Made by a program: the position numbers and the translations under genes. Shown in pieces: positions 26,066-35,620 of a stretch of DNA of 64,000 bases. Every line of letters starts with the position of its first letter. Positions within the stretch are counted from its first letter, which is position 1. Below the pieces are notes generated by a model. It had not been told where the DNA came from and made no database searches. It was given only the letters and a program-made list of their open reading frames with translations. This DNA comes from Hyphomicrobiales bacterium (GTDB lineage Bacteria; Pseudomonadota; Alphaproteobacteria; Rhizobiales; NORP267): contig JAJFHA010000022.1 of NCBI GenBank assembly GCA_021775875.1, forward strand, positions 168,007-232,006. The letters run 5' to 3'.

Positions 26066-26953
26066 ATGGCTACAAAATCAGTCCCTGCGCTCACCGGACA
26101 AGGTGGATTAACCCGATATTTTCAGGAAATCCGCAAATATCCGATGCTTGAGCCGAAGGAAGAATATAATCTCGCTAAATCCTGGCGCGAAGACGGTGAT
26201 CGTGAATCGGCCCACAAATTGGTGACCAGCCATTTGCGACTGGTCGCAAAAATCGCCATGGGCTATCGCGGCTACGGATTGCCAATCACGGAAGTAATTT
26301 CGGAAGGCAATGTGGGCCTGATGCAAGCTGTAAAACGGTTTGAACCGGAACGCGGTTTCCGTTTGGCAACCTATGCCATGTGGTGGATCAGAGCCTCCAT
26401 TCAAGAATATGTCCTGCGCTCGTGGAGCTTGGTGAAGCTTGGCACTACGGCTAGTCAGAAAAAACTGTTTTTCAACCTGCGCAAAATCAAGGGCCAAATT
26501 TCTGCCTTTGAAGAAGGTGATATGAAAAACGAGCATGTGGAAGAAATCGCCCACCGCCTCAAGGTTAGCGAAGAAGATGTGGTTTCCATGAACCGCCGGA
26601 TGAGCGGTGATGCGTCGCTGAATTCACCGATCCGAGCTGACGCGGAAGGCGAATGGCAGGATTGGCTGGTTGATGATTCTACCGATCAGGAAACCGAACT
26701 TGCCACGTCGCAGGAATTCAACAGTCGGCTCGCCATGCTTGGTGATGCCATCAAGACGCTGAATGATCGCGAGCGACGGATTTTTGAAGCTCGTCGCTTG
26801 TCTGATGATCCGCTGACTTTGGAAAAACTGTCGGAAGAATTCGGCGTCAGTCGCGAACGCATCCGCCAGATCGAGGTGCGCGCTTTTGAAAAGGTTCAAA
26901 AGGCCGTAACCAACAAAGCGCAAAAAATTGAAGACGCTGTTCTAGGCGGATAA
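26066..26953 (+). CDS. rpoH: RNA polymerase heat-shock sigma factor RpoH (sigma-32)
   Basis: A 295-residue group 3-like sigma factor that directs heat-shock transcription. It shows region 2 (GLMQAVKRFEPERGFRLATYAMWWIRASIQEYVL), the RpoH-specific box QKKLFFNLRKIKG, and region 4 with FGVSRERIRQIEVRAFEKV. The start at 26066 is chosen over the longer frame because RpoH proteins begin just before the ALTGQGGLTRYF-type segment. It follows rluD by 119 bases on the same strand. Confidence 0.97.
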   Translation: MATKSVPALTGQGGLTRYFQEIRKYPMLEPKEEYNLAKSWREDGDRESAHKLVTSHLRLVAKIAMGYRGYGLPITEVISEGNVGLMQAVKRFEPERGFRLATYAMWWIRASIQEYVLRSWSLVKLGTTASQKKLFFNLRKIKGQISAFEEGDMKNEHVEEIAHRLKVSEEDVVSMNRRMSGDASLNSPIRADAEGEWQDWLVDDSTDQETELATSQEFNSRLAMLGDAIKTLNDRERRIFEARRLSDDPLTLEKLSEEFGVSRERIRQIEVRAFEKVQKAVTNKAQKIEDAVLGG

Positions 26954-26971
26954 TCCCACCAGAAAATACGG

Positions 26972-27772
26972 TCAGGTGCGTGAGCGCCTGACCGCTTCAC
27001 TTGCCATCACAATGAACGCGACATAGAAAATCGGCGCCAAAGTCCGCGCTCCGATCCGTGCTGTTTCGGTCAGGAAAAAATACGGCGGCTGCAAACGGTC
27101 CAGCGTCGCCCAGTAAAACCCCATCGGTGGTAGATAAAGAAACATCTGCTCCAACGTTGGCTCCACAACGAAATAGAGCGCAAACCCGGCCGCCATCATT
27201 GCCAGATAATGTCGCAACGAAATTTTACCCCCCGCGCGTGATGCCGCCGGTTCGGCGAACCACATATTTTGTGTCACCAGCAGAAAACAAAGCCCAGCCA
27301 GAAAAACCACGGTCGCAGCGTAATTGCGCACAATGAACATGCCCCCCTGGAATGAAGCGGTTCCAGAATTCATGTTGCTCTCCAGAATGCTCCCGTAAAG
27401 AAATTCCACAACCACAAGGCCTGCAAATACAAGAAATGAAACACCTATCCAGCGCTGCAAAAACTTATCGCCTTTGGCCTTGTCCCGCAGCACCGGAAAT
27501 GTCCTCGACCGTTCCATATAGCGCCCCACCATCAACCCGGTCGCAACCAGAACCAGAAATTGTGGAGCCATCGCCACACCAATTCCAACGACTTGCATGG
27601 TTGCCATGCCAAGGGACGAGGGGAAAATTTCCAAAAACCGCAAGGACAACCAGGACAGGCTGACAAGCCCTGCTGCAAGCAACAGAAATATCCACCAATT
27701 AATACGGATCAGATATCCCCCTTGCCGACCGGCAAGGAGAAATGTCTCCCCAATAATGGATAATGGATTCAT
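26972..27772 (-). CDS. Polytopic membrane protein, function unknown
   Basis: A 266-residue protein with about six hydrophobic segments (approx. 27-45, 58-82, 108-128, 147-167, 188-205, 240-258). No transporter or enzyme motif is recognised. It runs convergent with rpoH, 18 bases apart. It contains charged loops (MERSRTFPVLRDKAKGDKFL) between the membrane spans. Confidence 0.65.
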   Translation of the reverse strand: MNPLSIIGETFLLAGRQGGYLIRINWWIFLLLAAGLVSLSWLSLRFLEIFPSSLGMATMQVVGIGVAMAPQFLVLVATGLMVGRYMERSRTFPVLRDKAKGDKFLQRWIGVSFLVFAGLVVVEFLYGSILESNMNSGTASFQGGMFIVRNYAATVVFLAGLCFLLVTQNMWFAEPAASRAGGKISLRHYLAMMAAGFALYFVVEPTLEQMFLYLPPMGFYWATLDRLQPPYFFLTETARIGARTLAPIFYVAFIVMASEAVRRSRT

Positions 27773-27968
27773 ACCGCTCCCTCAGATCAAGTCTCAATAA
27801 AACGCTTTCCTTTATAATCGTTGGGCACGCAAAACTCCTGTTTTCTCCACTTCATCACTTACTTGTGATAGCCATTCGATACCGGATCAGTTGCCAAATT
27901 CGCAACGCTCCTTAGTTTGCTCTTGAGCACACCGAATCTCCGTACAAAATTCATGAAAGGCAATTGCC

Positions 27969-28523
27969 ATGACCAATATTACCCCTCTTATGCCACGCCA
28001 GAAGGTTCCTGACCTGACGGTAACAACAACCGACGGCGACACCTGGAAACTGTCTGAACAGTCCCCTGAAAACTTCACCATGGTGGTAGTTTATCGCGGT
28101 CTCCATTGCCCGATCTGCAAGGGCTATCTGAATGATCTCAATAATCGTTTGGCGGATTTCAATGGCAAGGGTGTTGAGGTCATCGTTATTTCTACAGATG
28201 ATGAAGAACGGACCCAGAAAGCAAAATCTTCCTGGGACCTTGGCAACCTCACCATAGCCCATGGTTTCAGCCTGGATGATGCCCGCGATTGGGGTCTCTA
28301 TATCTCGACCAGCAATGGCAAAACCTCGATGGGTGTTGTGGAGCCAGATCTTTTTGCAGAACCCGGGATTTTCGTTGTCCGTCCGGACGGCACCCTCTAT
28401 TTCGGTTCAGTGCAGACCATGCCGTTTGCCCGTCCGCAATTTGCGGAAATTGCCGGTGCGATGGATTATGTCATCGCCAACAATTACCCGGCACGCGGCG
28501 AGGTGGTAGATCACAATTCCTGA
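27969..28523 (+). CDS. Peroxiredoxin-like thioredoxin-fold protein
   Basis: A 184-residue AhpC/TSA-superfamily protein. The active-site region reads VVVYRGLHCPICKGYL (Cys47 and Cys50), which differs from the PxxTxxC of typical peroxiredoxins and marks the 'peroxiredoxin-like' family. Downstream it keeps VIVISTDDEERTQKAK and the EPGIFVVRPDGTLYF strand. It probably reduces peroxides or handles disulfides in the cytoplasm, as no signal peptide is seen. A terminator follows. Confidence 0.85.
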   Translation: MTNITPLMPRQKVPDLTVTTTDGDTWKLSEQSPENFTMVVVYRGLHCPICKGYLNDLNNRLADFNGKGVEVIVISTDDEERTQKAKSSWDLGNLTIAHGFSLDDARDWGLYISTSNGKTSMGVVEPDLFAEPGIFVVRPDGTLYFGSVQTMPFARPQFAEIAGAMDYVIANNYPARGEVVDHNS

Positions 28524-28542
28524 ACTTGAATTTCAGATGATT

Positions 28543-28571
28543 AAGGGCGGGGATTTCCCCGCCCTTTTTTA
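28543..28571 (+). terminator. Rho-independent terminator after peroxiredoxin-like gene
   Basis: AAGGGCGGGG paired with CCCCGCCCTT around ATTT, followed by a run of six T. It also separates the convergent GST gene, but no T-run faces that side. Confidence 0.92.
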
Positions 28572-28577
28572 TTGCCT

Positions 28578-29210
28578 TTAAGCAGGCATCGGGATCGGCC
28601 CGACATCTTTTGGCACCTTGCATCCGGCAATCACGGCCGGGCGGGACGCGATGTCCACATACCAGCGTTTGACGTTCGGAAATTCATTCAGGTCAATATT
28701 CTGCCATTCAAACCGCGACGCCCAGGGCCATGCCGCGATATCGGCGATTGAATAATCACCAACAATATAATCCCGGCCTTCGAGTCTTTTATCAAGAACG
28801 CCGTAAAGCCGCCTAGTCTCCGTGCCATAGCGGTTTGAGGCATATTCGGAAACCTCCGGGTTGAACCGCAGAAAATGATGCGCCTGACCGAGCATTGGAC
28901 CAAACCCTCCCATTTGCCACATCAGCCATTCGATCGTTTCCCAATATTCCGGGCCGTCTTTCACCATGAACTTTCCGGTCTTGTCGGCCAGGTACATCAG
29001 GATCGCGCCGGTCTCCATAACCGATTGCCCGGTATCGCGATCAACGATTGCCGGAATTTTATTATTGGGTGAGATTTTCAGAAAATCCGGTGCAAACTGG
29101 TCGTCTTCCATAATATTGATCGGATGGGTTTCATATTCCAGCCCAACCTCTTCCAGCATGATCGAGACCTTGCGCCCGTTCGGGGTGCCCCAAGTATAAA
29201 GATCTATCAA
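28578..29210 (-). CDS. Glutathione S-transferase, YfcG/YghU (Nu) class
   Basis: A 210-residue two-domain GST. The thioredoxin-like N-terminal domain has LYTWGTPNGRKVSIMLEE, NNKIPAIVD and the glutathione-contacting METGAILMYLADKTG. The helical C-terminal domain has GDYSIADIAAWPW. The Asn in TPNGRK where other classes have Ser or Tyr is typical of the Nu class, which acts as a disulfide-bond oxidoreductase. It is the third gene of a cupin/ThDP-enzyme/GST operon, 12 bases after the ThDP gene. Confidence 0.85.
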   Translation of the reverse strand: MIDLYTWGTPNGRKVSIMLEEVGLEYETHPINIMEDDQFAPDFLKISPNNKIPAIVDRDTGQSVMETGAILMYLADKTGKFMVKDGPEYWETIEWLMWQMGGFGPMLGQAHHFLRFNPEVSEYASNRYGTETRRLYGVLDKRLEGRDYIVGDYSIADIAAWPWASRFEWQNIDLNEFPNVKRWYVDIASRPAVIAGCKVPKDVGPIPMPA

Positions 29211-29222
29211 TTGATTATCCCT

Positions 29223-30911
29223 TCAATCAGATTTTTTCGCCAGCGCCGCAGCCCTGATCTTGTCGAGGGTAATGTTGGGGGTGATGGCCTGCGCGTCAAT
29301 ACGGATTTCAATCAAAGCAGCTTTTCCTGAATTGAAACACCGCGCCAGTGCCGGGGCGAACTGGGCGGTTTCCTCAACCAGTTCCCCATGCGCTCCATAG
29401 GCCTTGGCCAAAGCCGAAAAATCCGGGTTTTGCAATTTTGTGGCGGTGATCCGTGCCGGATATTCCCGCTCCTGATGCATCCGGATCGTGCCGTACATGC
29501 CGTTATTCACAATGATGATCAGGACCGGCACGTCATATTGTACAGCGGTCGCTAGTTCCTGACCGTTCATCATGAAGCAGCCGTCACCCGCAAAAGCGAC
29601 AACCATGCGGTCCGGGTATATTTGCTTAGCCGCGACCGCCGCCGGCGTTCCATATCCCATCGACCCCGAAGTGGGGCCAAGAAGTGAGCCAAATGTCCGG
29701 TAGCGGAAAAATCGGTTTGGCCAGGATGAATAATTGCCGGCCCCGTTGCAGATAATTGTGTCTTTTGGCAGCTCCGACCGCAGAACCTCCATAACCTGAC
29801 CCATTTGAACAGGGCCTGGAATTGTCGGTGTTTTCGTCCAATCCTCAAATGTTTGATGCGCCGTGTCGCCAGCACCTTGCCACGGGATTGTGCCGGGCGG
29901 AGCCATTTGCTTCAATGCCGCAGCCATTGGCCCCATCGCGGCATTGATACCAAGGGTTGGCTGATAGACCCGGCCAATTTCTTCGGCGCCCGGATAAACA
30001 TGCACAAGTTTTTGTTGCGGCACCGGAATATCAATCAGCGAATAGCCGCTGGTCGTCATTTCACCGAGTCGAGCACCCATTACCAAAAGCAAATCGGATT
30101 CTTGAAGCCGCTTCACAAGTTCCGGGTTGGGACCAACACCAATATCTCCGGCAAAACAACGATGTTCGTTATCCATCAAATGCTGGCAGCGGAAGGAAGC
30201 GCATGTGGGCAAATCCCATTTGTCGGCAAAACCCGCGAAATCTTCCGTTGCCGATTGCGACCATCCGCCACCGCCAAGAATGGCGAGGGGGCTTTTGGCA
30301 TTTGCCAGCATTTCGGCCAAATGATCCAGATCGCCCGCGCCCGGATGCGCCAGCGCCGGGACAACTTTGTCTGGAATGATGCAGGCAGCATATTCCCGCA
30401 ACATATCTTCGGGCAGCGCCAGAACCACCGGGCCCGGTCGCCCCGACATTGCGGTATGGAAGGCGCGGGTCACGTATTCCGGGATCCGCTCGGCGGATTC
30501 AATCTCAGCCACCCATTTGGTCATCTGGCCAAACATGCGCCGGTAATCAATTTCCTGAAACGCCTCGCGCTCCGCCATGCCTCGGCCAACCTGCCCGATA
30601 AACAAAATCATCGGCGTGGAATCCTGAAACGCGATATGCACCCCGGCACTGGCATTGGTGGCACCGGGGCCCCGGGTCACAAAACAAATGCCGGGCCGCC
30701 CTGTCAGTTTGCCCGCCGCGTCCGCCATCATCGCCGCGCCGCCTTCCTGACGGCAGACGGTCAAAGCAATATTTGAATCATGAAACGCGTCGAGTGCCGC
30801 CAGATAGCTTTCACCAGGAACACAAAAGGCGTGCTCCACGTCCTGAGCCTCCAGGCAGTCAACGAGAATTTGACCACCTGTTCTAAGGTTGGTGCCGCTT
30901 TTAGATTTCAT
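29223..30911 (-). CDS. Thiamine diphosphate-dependent enzyme, acetolactate synthase-like
   Basis: A 562-residue member of the pyruvate oxidase/decarboxylase superfamily. The PYR domain carries the activating Glu56 in VCRQEGGAAMMADA. The central domain shows ILGGGGWSQSA. The PP domain has the ThDP/Mg motif FAGDGCFMMNGQELATAVQY and IVNNGMYGT. It is probably catabolic rather than IlvB: no ilvN or ilvC is nearby and it sits in an operon with a cupin and a GST. Substrate unknown. Confidence 0.85.
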   Translation of the reverse strand: MKSKSGTNLRTGGQILVDCLEAQDVEHAFCVPGESYLAALDAFHDSNIALTVCRQEGGAAMMADAAGKLTGRPGICFVTRGPGATNASAGVHIAFQDSTPMILFIGQVGRGMAEREAFQEIDYRRMFGQMTKWVAEIESAERIPEYVTRAFHTAMSGRPGPVVLALPEDMLREYAACIIPDKVVPALAHPGAGDLDHLAEMLANAKSPLAILGGGGWSQSATEDFAGFADKWDLPTCASFRCQHLMDNEHRCFAGDIGVGPNPELVKRLQESDLLLVMGARLGEMTTSGYSLIDIPVPQQKLVHVYPGAEEIGRVYQPTLGINAAMGPMAAALKQMAPPGTIPWQGAGDTAHQTFEDWTKTPTIPGPVQMGQVMEVLRSELPKDTIICNGAGNYSSWPNRFFRYRTFGSLLGPTSGSMGYGTPAAVAAKQIYPDRMVVAFAGDGCFMMNGQELATAVQYDVPVLIIIVNNGMYGTIRMHQEREYPARITATKLQNPDFSALAKAYGAHGELVEETAQFAPALARCFNSGKAALIEIRIDAQAITPNITLDKIRAAALAKKSD

Positions 30912-30990
30912 ATCTGATCCTGATTGCTAAACCTGCCCGAAGGCACAATTCGTACCCGAATAGAAAATTCACGCAAGGTTTGTGATGATG

Positions 30991-31464
30991 CTACTCAATC
31001 GGGGTGCCGTCTTTGCGGGTAAATTGCGCACCTTCATAACGACCCGCCTTGCAATGCAAATCCACATCCGGGTAATTGCCTTCGTCCAGCATATCGCGGC
31101 TGCCAACTTCCAGGATTGTTGCAGGTTTATCCGATTTATTCTGAACGCAATGGCCATCCTGCTTGCCAGCCGGAAATCCGGCCACCATGCCAGGGGTCAA
31201 TATCTGTTCTCCATCATCGGTCACCAACACAATTTCACCCGATACCACCAGAATGAATTCATCCTCATGGCTGTGCCAATGGCGCAATGCAGACACCGCA
31301 CCCGGCGATAATTCTGTGAGATTGACGCCAAACTGCGTGAGTCCGAGCACGGGGCTGAGATTTCGCTTGCGGCGTCCCTCCGTTACCTTGTCAAACGGAG
31401 CCGGATACCCACCCTGGCTTTTCAGTTCTAGGGTTTCCGGATCAAGTGCTGGGCGTTTCAACAT
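30991..31464 (-). CDS. Cupin domain protein
   Basis: A ~157-residue single-cupin protein. Metal ligands of cupin motif 1 are visible in LRHWHSHEDEFILVVSGE (HxHx3E plus G), and motif 2 lies in MVAGFPAGKQDGHCVQN. The start is set at the ATG encoding MLKRPALDPETL (31464), as related proteins begin there. A longer form to 31527 is possible. It is the first gene of the operon with the ThDP enzyme and the GST. Confidence 0.8.
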   Translation of the reverse strand: MLKRPALDPETLELKSQGGYPAPFDKVTEGRRKRNLSPVLGLTQFGVNLTELSPGAVSALRHWHSHEDEFILVVSGEIVLVTDDGEQILTPGMVAGFPAGKQDGHCVQNKSDKPATILEVGSRDMLDEGNYPDVDLHCKAGRYEGAQFTRKDGTPIE

Positions 31465-31550
31465 AAAGTGATATTTCCATTTTCTGGTAATTTTGGTTTC
31501 CCGGACGATATCATATGCAAACGTCAAAGCTTGTGAGAATGGACAGATAA

Positions 31551-32147
31551 ATGAGCGAATGGTCAGATATAATTTTCACCGACACGATCCGCGCGGTGCA
31601 GGAAAAATACGGCACACGGGATTTTTGCGCCCGGTTGGAGACCAGCGACCGCACGCCCGATCTCAATGAAAATCTGGTGGCTTTTGTTGAGAGCCGAGAT
31701 TCCATCTATTTCGCTACATCAACAGCCACTGGCCGCCCCTATATCCAGCATCGCGGCGGCGAACCGGGTTTTATCCGCGTGCTCGATAGTCGAACCCTCG
31801 CCTTTGCCGAATATCCCGGCAACAAGCAATTCATCACTAGCGGCAACCTGGCTGAGAACCCGCACGCCTTCATTTTCCTGATGGATTATCCCGGCCGCCA
31901 ACGCCTGAAATTATGGGGGCACGCCGAGATTGTCGACGATCCGGATTTTACAATATCAGTGGGTGACGAAATTCCTGGCCGCCACCAAGCAGAGCGAGCA
32001 TTGAAATTCCATATCGATGCCTGGGACCTGAATTGCCCCAAATACATCACCCCACGCTACACCGAAGCCGATATTGCCAAGGCAACAGAGGCCATGCGCA
32101 ACCGCATTGCCGAGTTGGAAGCAGAAGTGCTTCGGCTACAAGAATAG
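31551..32147 (+). CDS. Pyridoxamine 5'-phosphate oxidase-like flavin-binding protein
   Basis: A 198-residue protein of the split-barrel FMN-binding fold. It shows SIYFATSTATGRPYIQHRGG, FAEYPGNKQFITSGNLAENP and RLKLWGHAEIVDDPDF, the usual order in PNPOx-like proteins with an N-terminal helix. The end is a coiled helix (EAMRNRIAELEAEVLRLQE). It is divergent from the cupin operon, so the two may share a promoter region. Substrate unknown. Confidence 0.8.
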   Translation: MSEWSDIIFTDTIRAVQEKYGTRDFCARLETSDRTPDLNENLVAFVESRDSIYFATSTATGRPYIQHRGGEPGFIRVLDSRTLAFAEYPGNKQFITSGNLAENPHAFIFLMDYPGRQRLKLWGHAEIVDDPDFTISVGDEIPGRHQAERALKFHIDAWDLNCPKYITPRYTEADIAKATEAMRNRIAELEAEVLRLQE

Positions 32148-32174
32148 CTGAGATGATCGGCTTGACCCGCGTCC

Positions 32175-32888
32175 CTAGCAGGCATTCTTGATATAGGCGT
32201 CGCGTGACCCGGCATCCTGCATTTCGTCGCGTACATCGTCCGCGTCGCTTTGCGAATACGGCCCTTCAACGACACAGTAAAATCCGCTGCGGAAATTGGG
32301 GTAAGCCGGGTCGCTGGTATCAATCACAAAGCCACCATACTGGTTGGTGGCCTGTTGCGCCGCGCTTCGGTTTTGGCCACATTGGGCAATCGCGTACCAT
32401 CCGCAAGAACCACCATTCTGATTAGCCTGATTACCCTTGCTACCAGCATTGTTGCCGCCACGGTCGGCCAGATCAGCTTCCTGAACAATCGCCGTATGCA
32501 CATAGCCATGTCGATATGGCAGGTTCTGATCAGCGGAATAGTCGTCAATCGCCGCTTTTGTCCGGTCGCCGGGAACTCCGTCAACCGGCCCGACATTATA
32601 GCCGTAATCATTCAAAAGCCTCTGGATGCTGCGGACAATATCCCGTGGCAAAGCGCTTAATGATACCTGATCCCGAGACCCGCCGGAATTCCCCGGCGCA
32701 ACGCTTTTCACTTCGACAATGGCAGCCTGCATCGCGGCATCAGAAATTCGGGAAGCCGACATAGCATCACCACCAAAATTCCCGGCCTCGCTATTCTCAA
32801 GGCCAAACCCAAGCGCCACAAAAGCCCCGATCACAAACGCCGCGATTGCCAGCCAGCGTCTGGTCGTTCCCGTTATTTTGGCCCTCAT
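32175..32888 (-). CDS. Exported protein with peptidoglycan-binding and SPOR-like regions
   Basis: A 237-residue protein with an N-terminal signal anchor (~12-30). Residues ~80-125 form a PG_binding_1 domain (SIQRLLNDYGYNVGPVDGVP, DRTKAAIDDY). After a Gly/Asn-rich linker, the last ~75 residues (GWYAIAQCGQ through SGFYCVVEGPYSQSDADDVR) resemble an SPOR-type repeat. It probably binds cell wall in the periplasm. Confidence 0.7.
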   Translation of the reverse strand: MRAKITGTTRRWLAIAAFVIGAFVALGFGLENSEAGNFGGDAMSASRISDAAMQAAIVEVKSVAPGNSGGSRDQVSLSALPRDIVRSIQRLLNDYGYNVGPVDGVPGDRTKAAIDDYSADQNLPYRHGYVHTAIVQEADLADRGGNNAGSKGNQANQNGGSCGWYAIAQCGQNRSAAQQATNQYGGFVIDTSDPAYPNFRSGFYCVVEGPYSQSDADDVRDEMQDAGSRDAYIKNAC

Positions 32889-33148
32889 GATAGCTCTCCC
32901 TTGGTCTGCAGACAGACGGACAGCCTAGACGGTTTCAAATCTGGAACGCAAGGGGAGAGGTGGGCTTCCCGGCTTAGACTCACCACTCGTCTTCCCGGAC
33001 AGTGTGGGCGCAGCCCATCATCTGATCCGGGACCCAGCACAATATTTGGCGAAGCCTCATCTGGATTCCGGGCTTCGCCGGAATGACGGCGTTAGGGAAC
33101 CAGCAAACGTTTCTCGCCTGAAACTAGTCGTTTGAACGAACGGTCAAC
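32889..33148. other. Intergenic region with dispersed repeat
   Basis: This 260-base gap contains the dispersed palindromic repeat (32988-33090). The remaining ~160 bases hold the promoter region of neither neighbour clearly. No small gene is supported. Confidence 0.5.
32988..33090. repeat. Dispersed palindromic repeat, copy 2
   Basis: Starts CGTCTTCCCGG, carries the GTGTGGGCGCAGCCCATCA block and GATCCGGGACCCAGC, then closes with CTGGATTCCGGGCTTCGCC and GGAATGACGG. The closing arm is nearly identical to copy 3 (59037-59124), and the opening part to copy 1 (24489-24557). Confidence 0.8.
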
Positions 33149-33547
33149 TTATTGCGGCGCGGTGGCGTTTAGTACTACCAGCAGTGCAACCCTAGCGAAC
33201 CATAGACCGGAAAGAAAACATGCCATCGAAATTGCAGCAGCCGCATACGCCGCCCAATGCCAATGCGATGCGCGGTTGTGATTGTTATTTCCATATTGGA
33301 GTTGCGTCAAATATGCACACGTAAAAATTATTGCAGACGATAACGCTCCAACCCCGAGCAAAAACAAAGAACAGCCGATAGCGGAAGAGAACTCTTCAGC
33401 CTTCGGAACAGCACCAATTTGGTTTCCAACAAACGCAAGGAGCGCAATTGCGCCACCGCCATTGATGAGGAGTAATGTTTTTGCGCCCTCTATCGCGTAT
33501 TTGTGCCCTGCGGTCCAATGTGCATGCCGTTCATCGTTTTCCATCAT
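33149..33547 (-). CDS. Small membrane protein downstream of thiC, function unknown
   Basis: A 132-residue protein with three or four hydrophobic segments (~24-42, 55-80, 93-130). The N-terminus is soluble and His-rich (ENDERHAHWTAGHKYAIEGA). No known domain is recognised. It begins 3 bases after thiC ends and could be cotranscribed with it, but it is flanked by a dispersed repeat and has no evident link to thiamin, so it looks like an accessory insertion. Confidence 0.6.
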   Translation of the reverse strand: MMENDERHAHWTAGHKYAIEGAKTLLLINGGGAIALLAFVGNQIGAVPKAEEFSSAIGCSLFLLGVGALSSAIIFTCAYLTQLQYGNNNHNRASHWHWAAYAAAAISMACFLSGLWFARVALLVVLNATAPQ

Positions 33548-33550
33548 TTA

Positions 33551-35568
<2,018 letters not shown>

Positions 35569-35620
35569 CATTGCCTGTATCATGAGGGAACAGGCGTCAC
35601 ACATCAAGGGCCGTAACTAA

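Noticed and set aside
29805..30776. 323-codon open frame on the plus strand
   Set aside because: Antisense to the ThDP enzyme gene; no domain and no ribosome-binding site.
29223..30911. Call as IlvB (acetolactate synthase for branched-chain amino acids)
   Set aside because: No ilvN or ilvC nearby and an operon with cupin and GST genes; a more general ThDP-enzyme call is safer.
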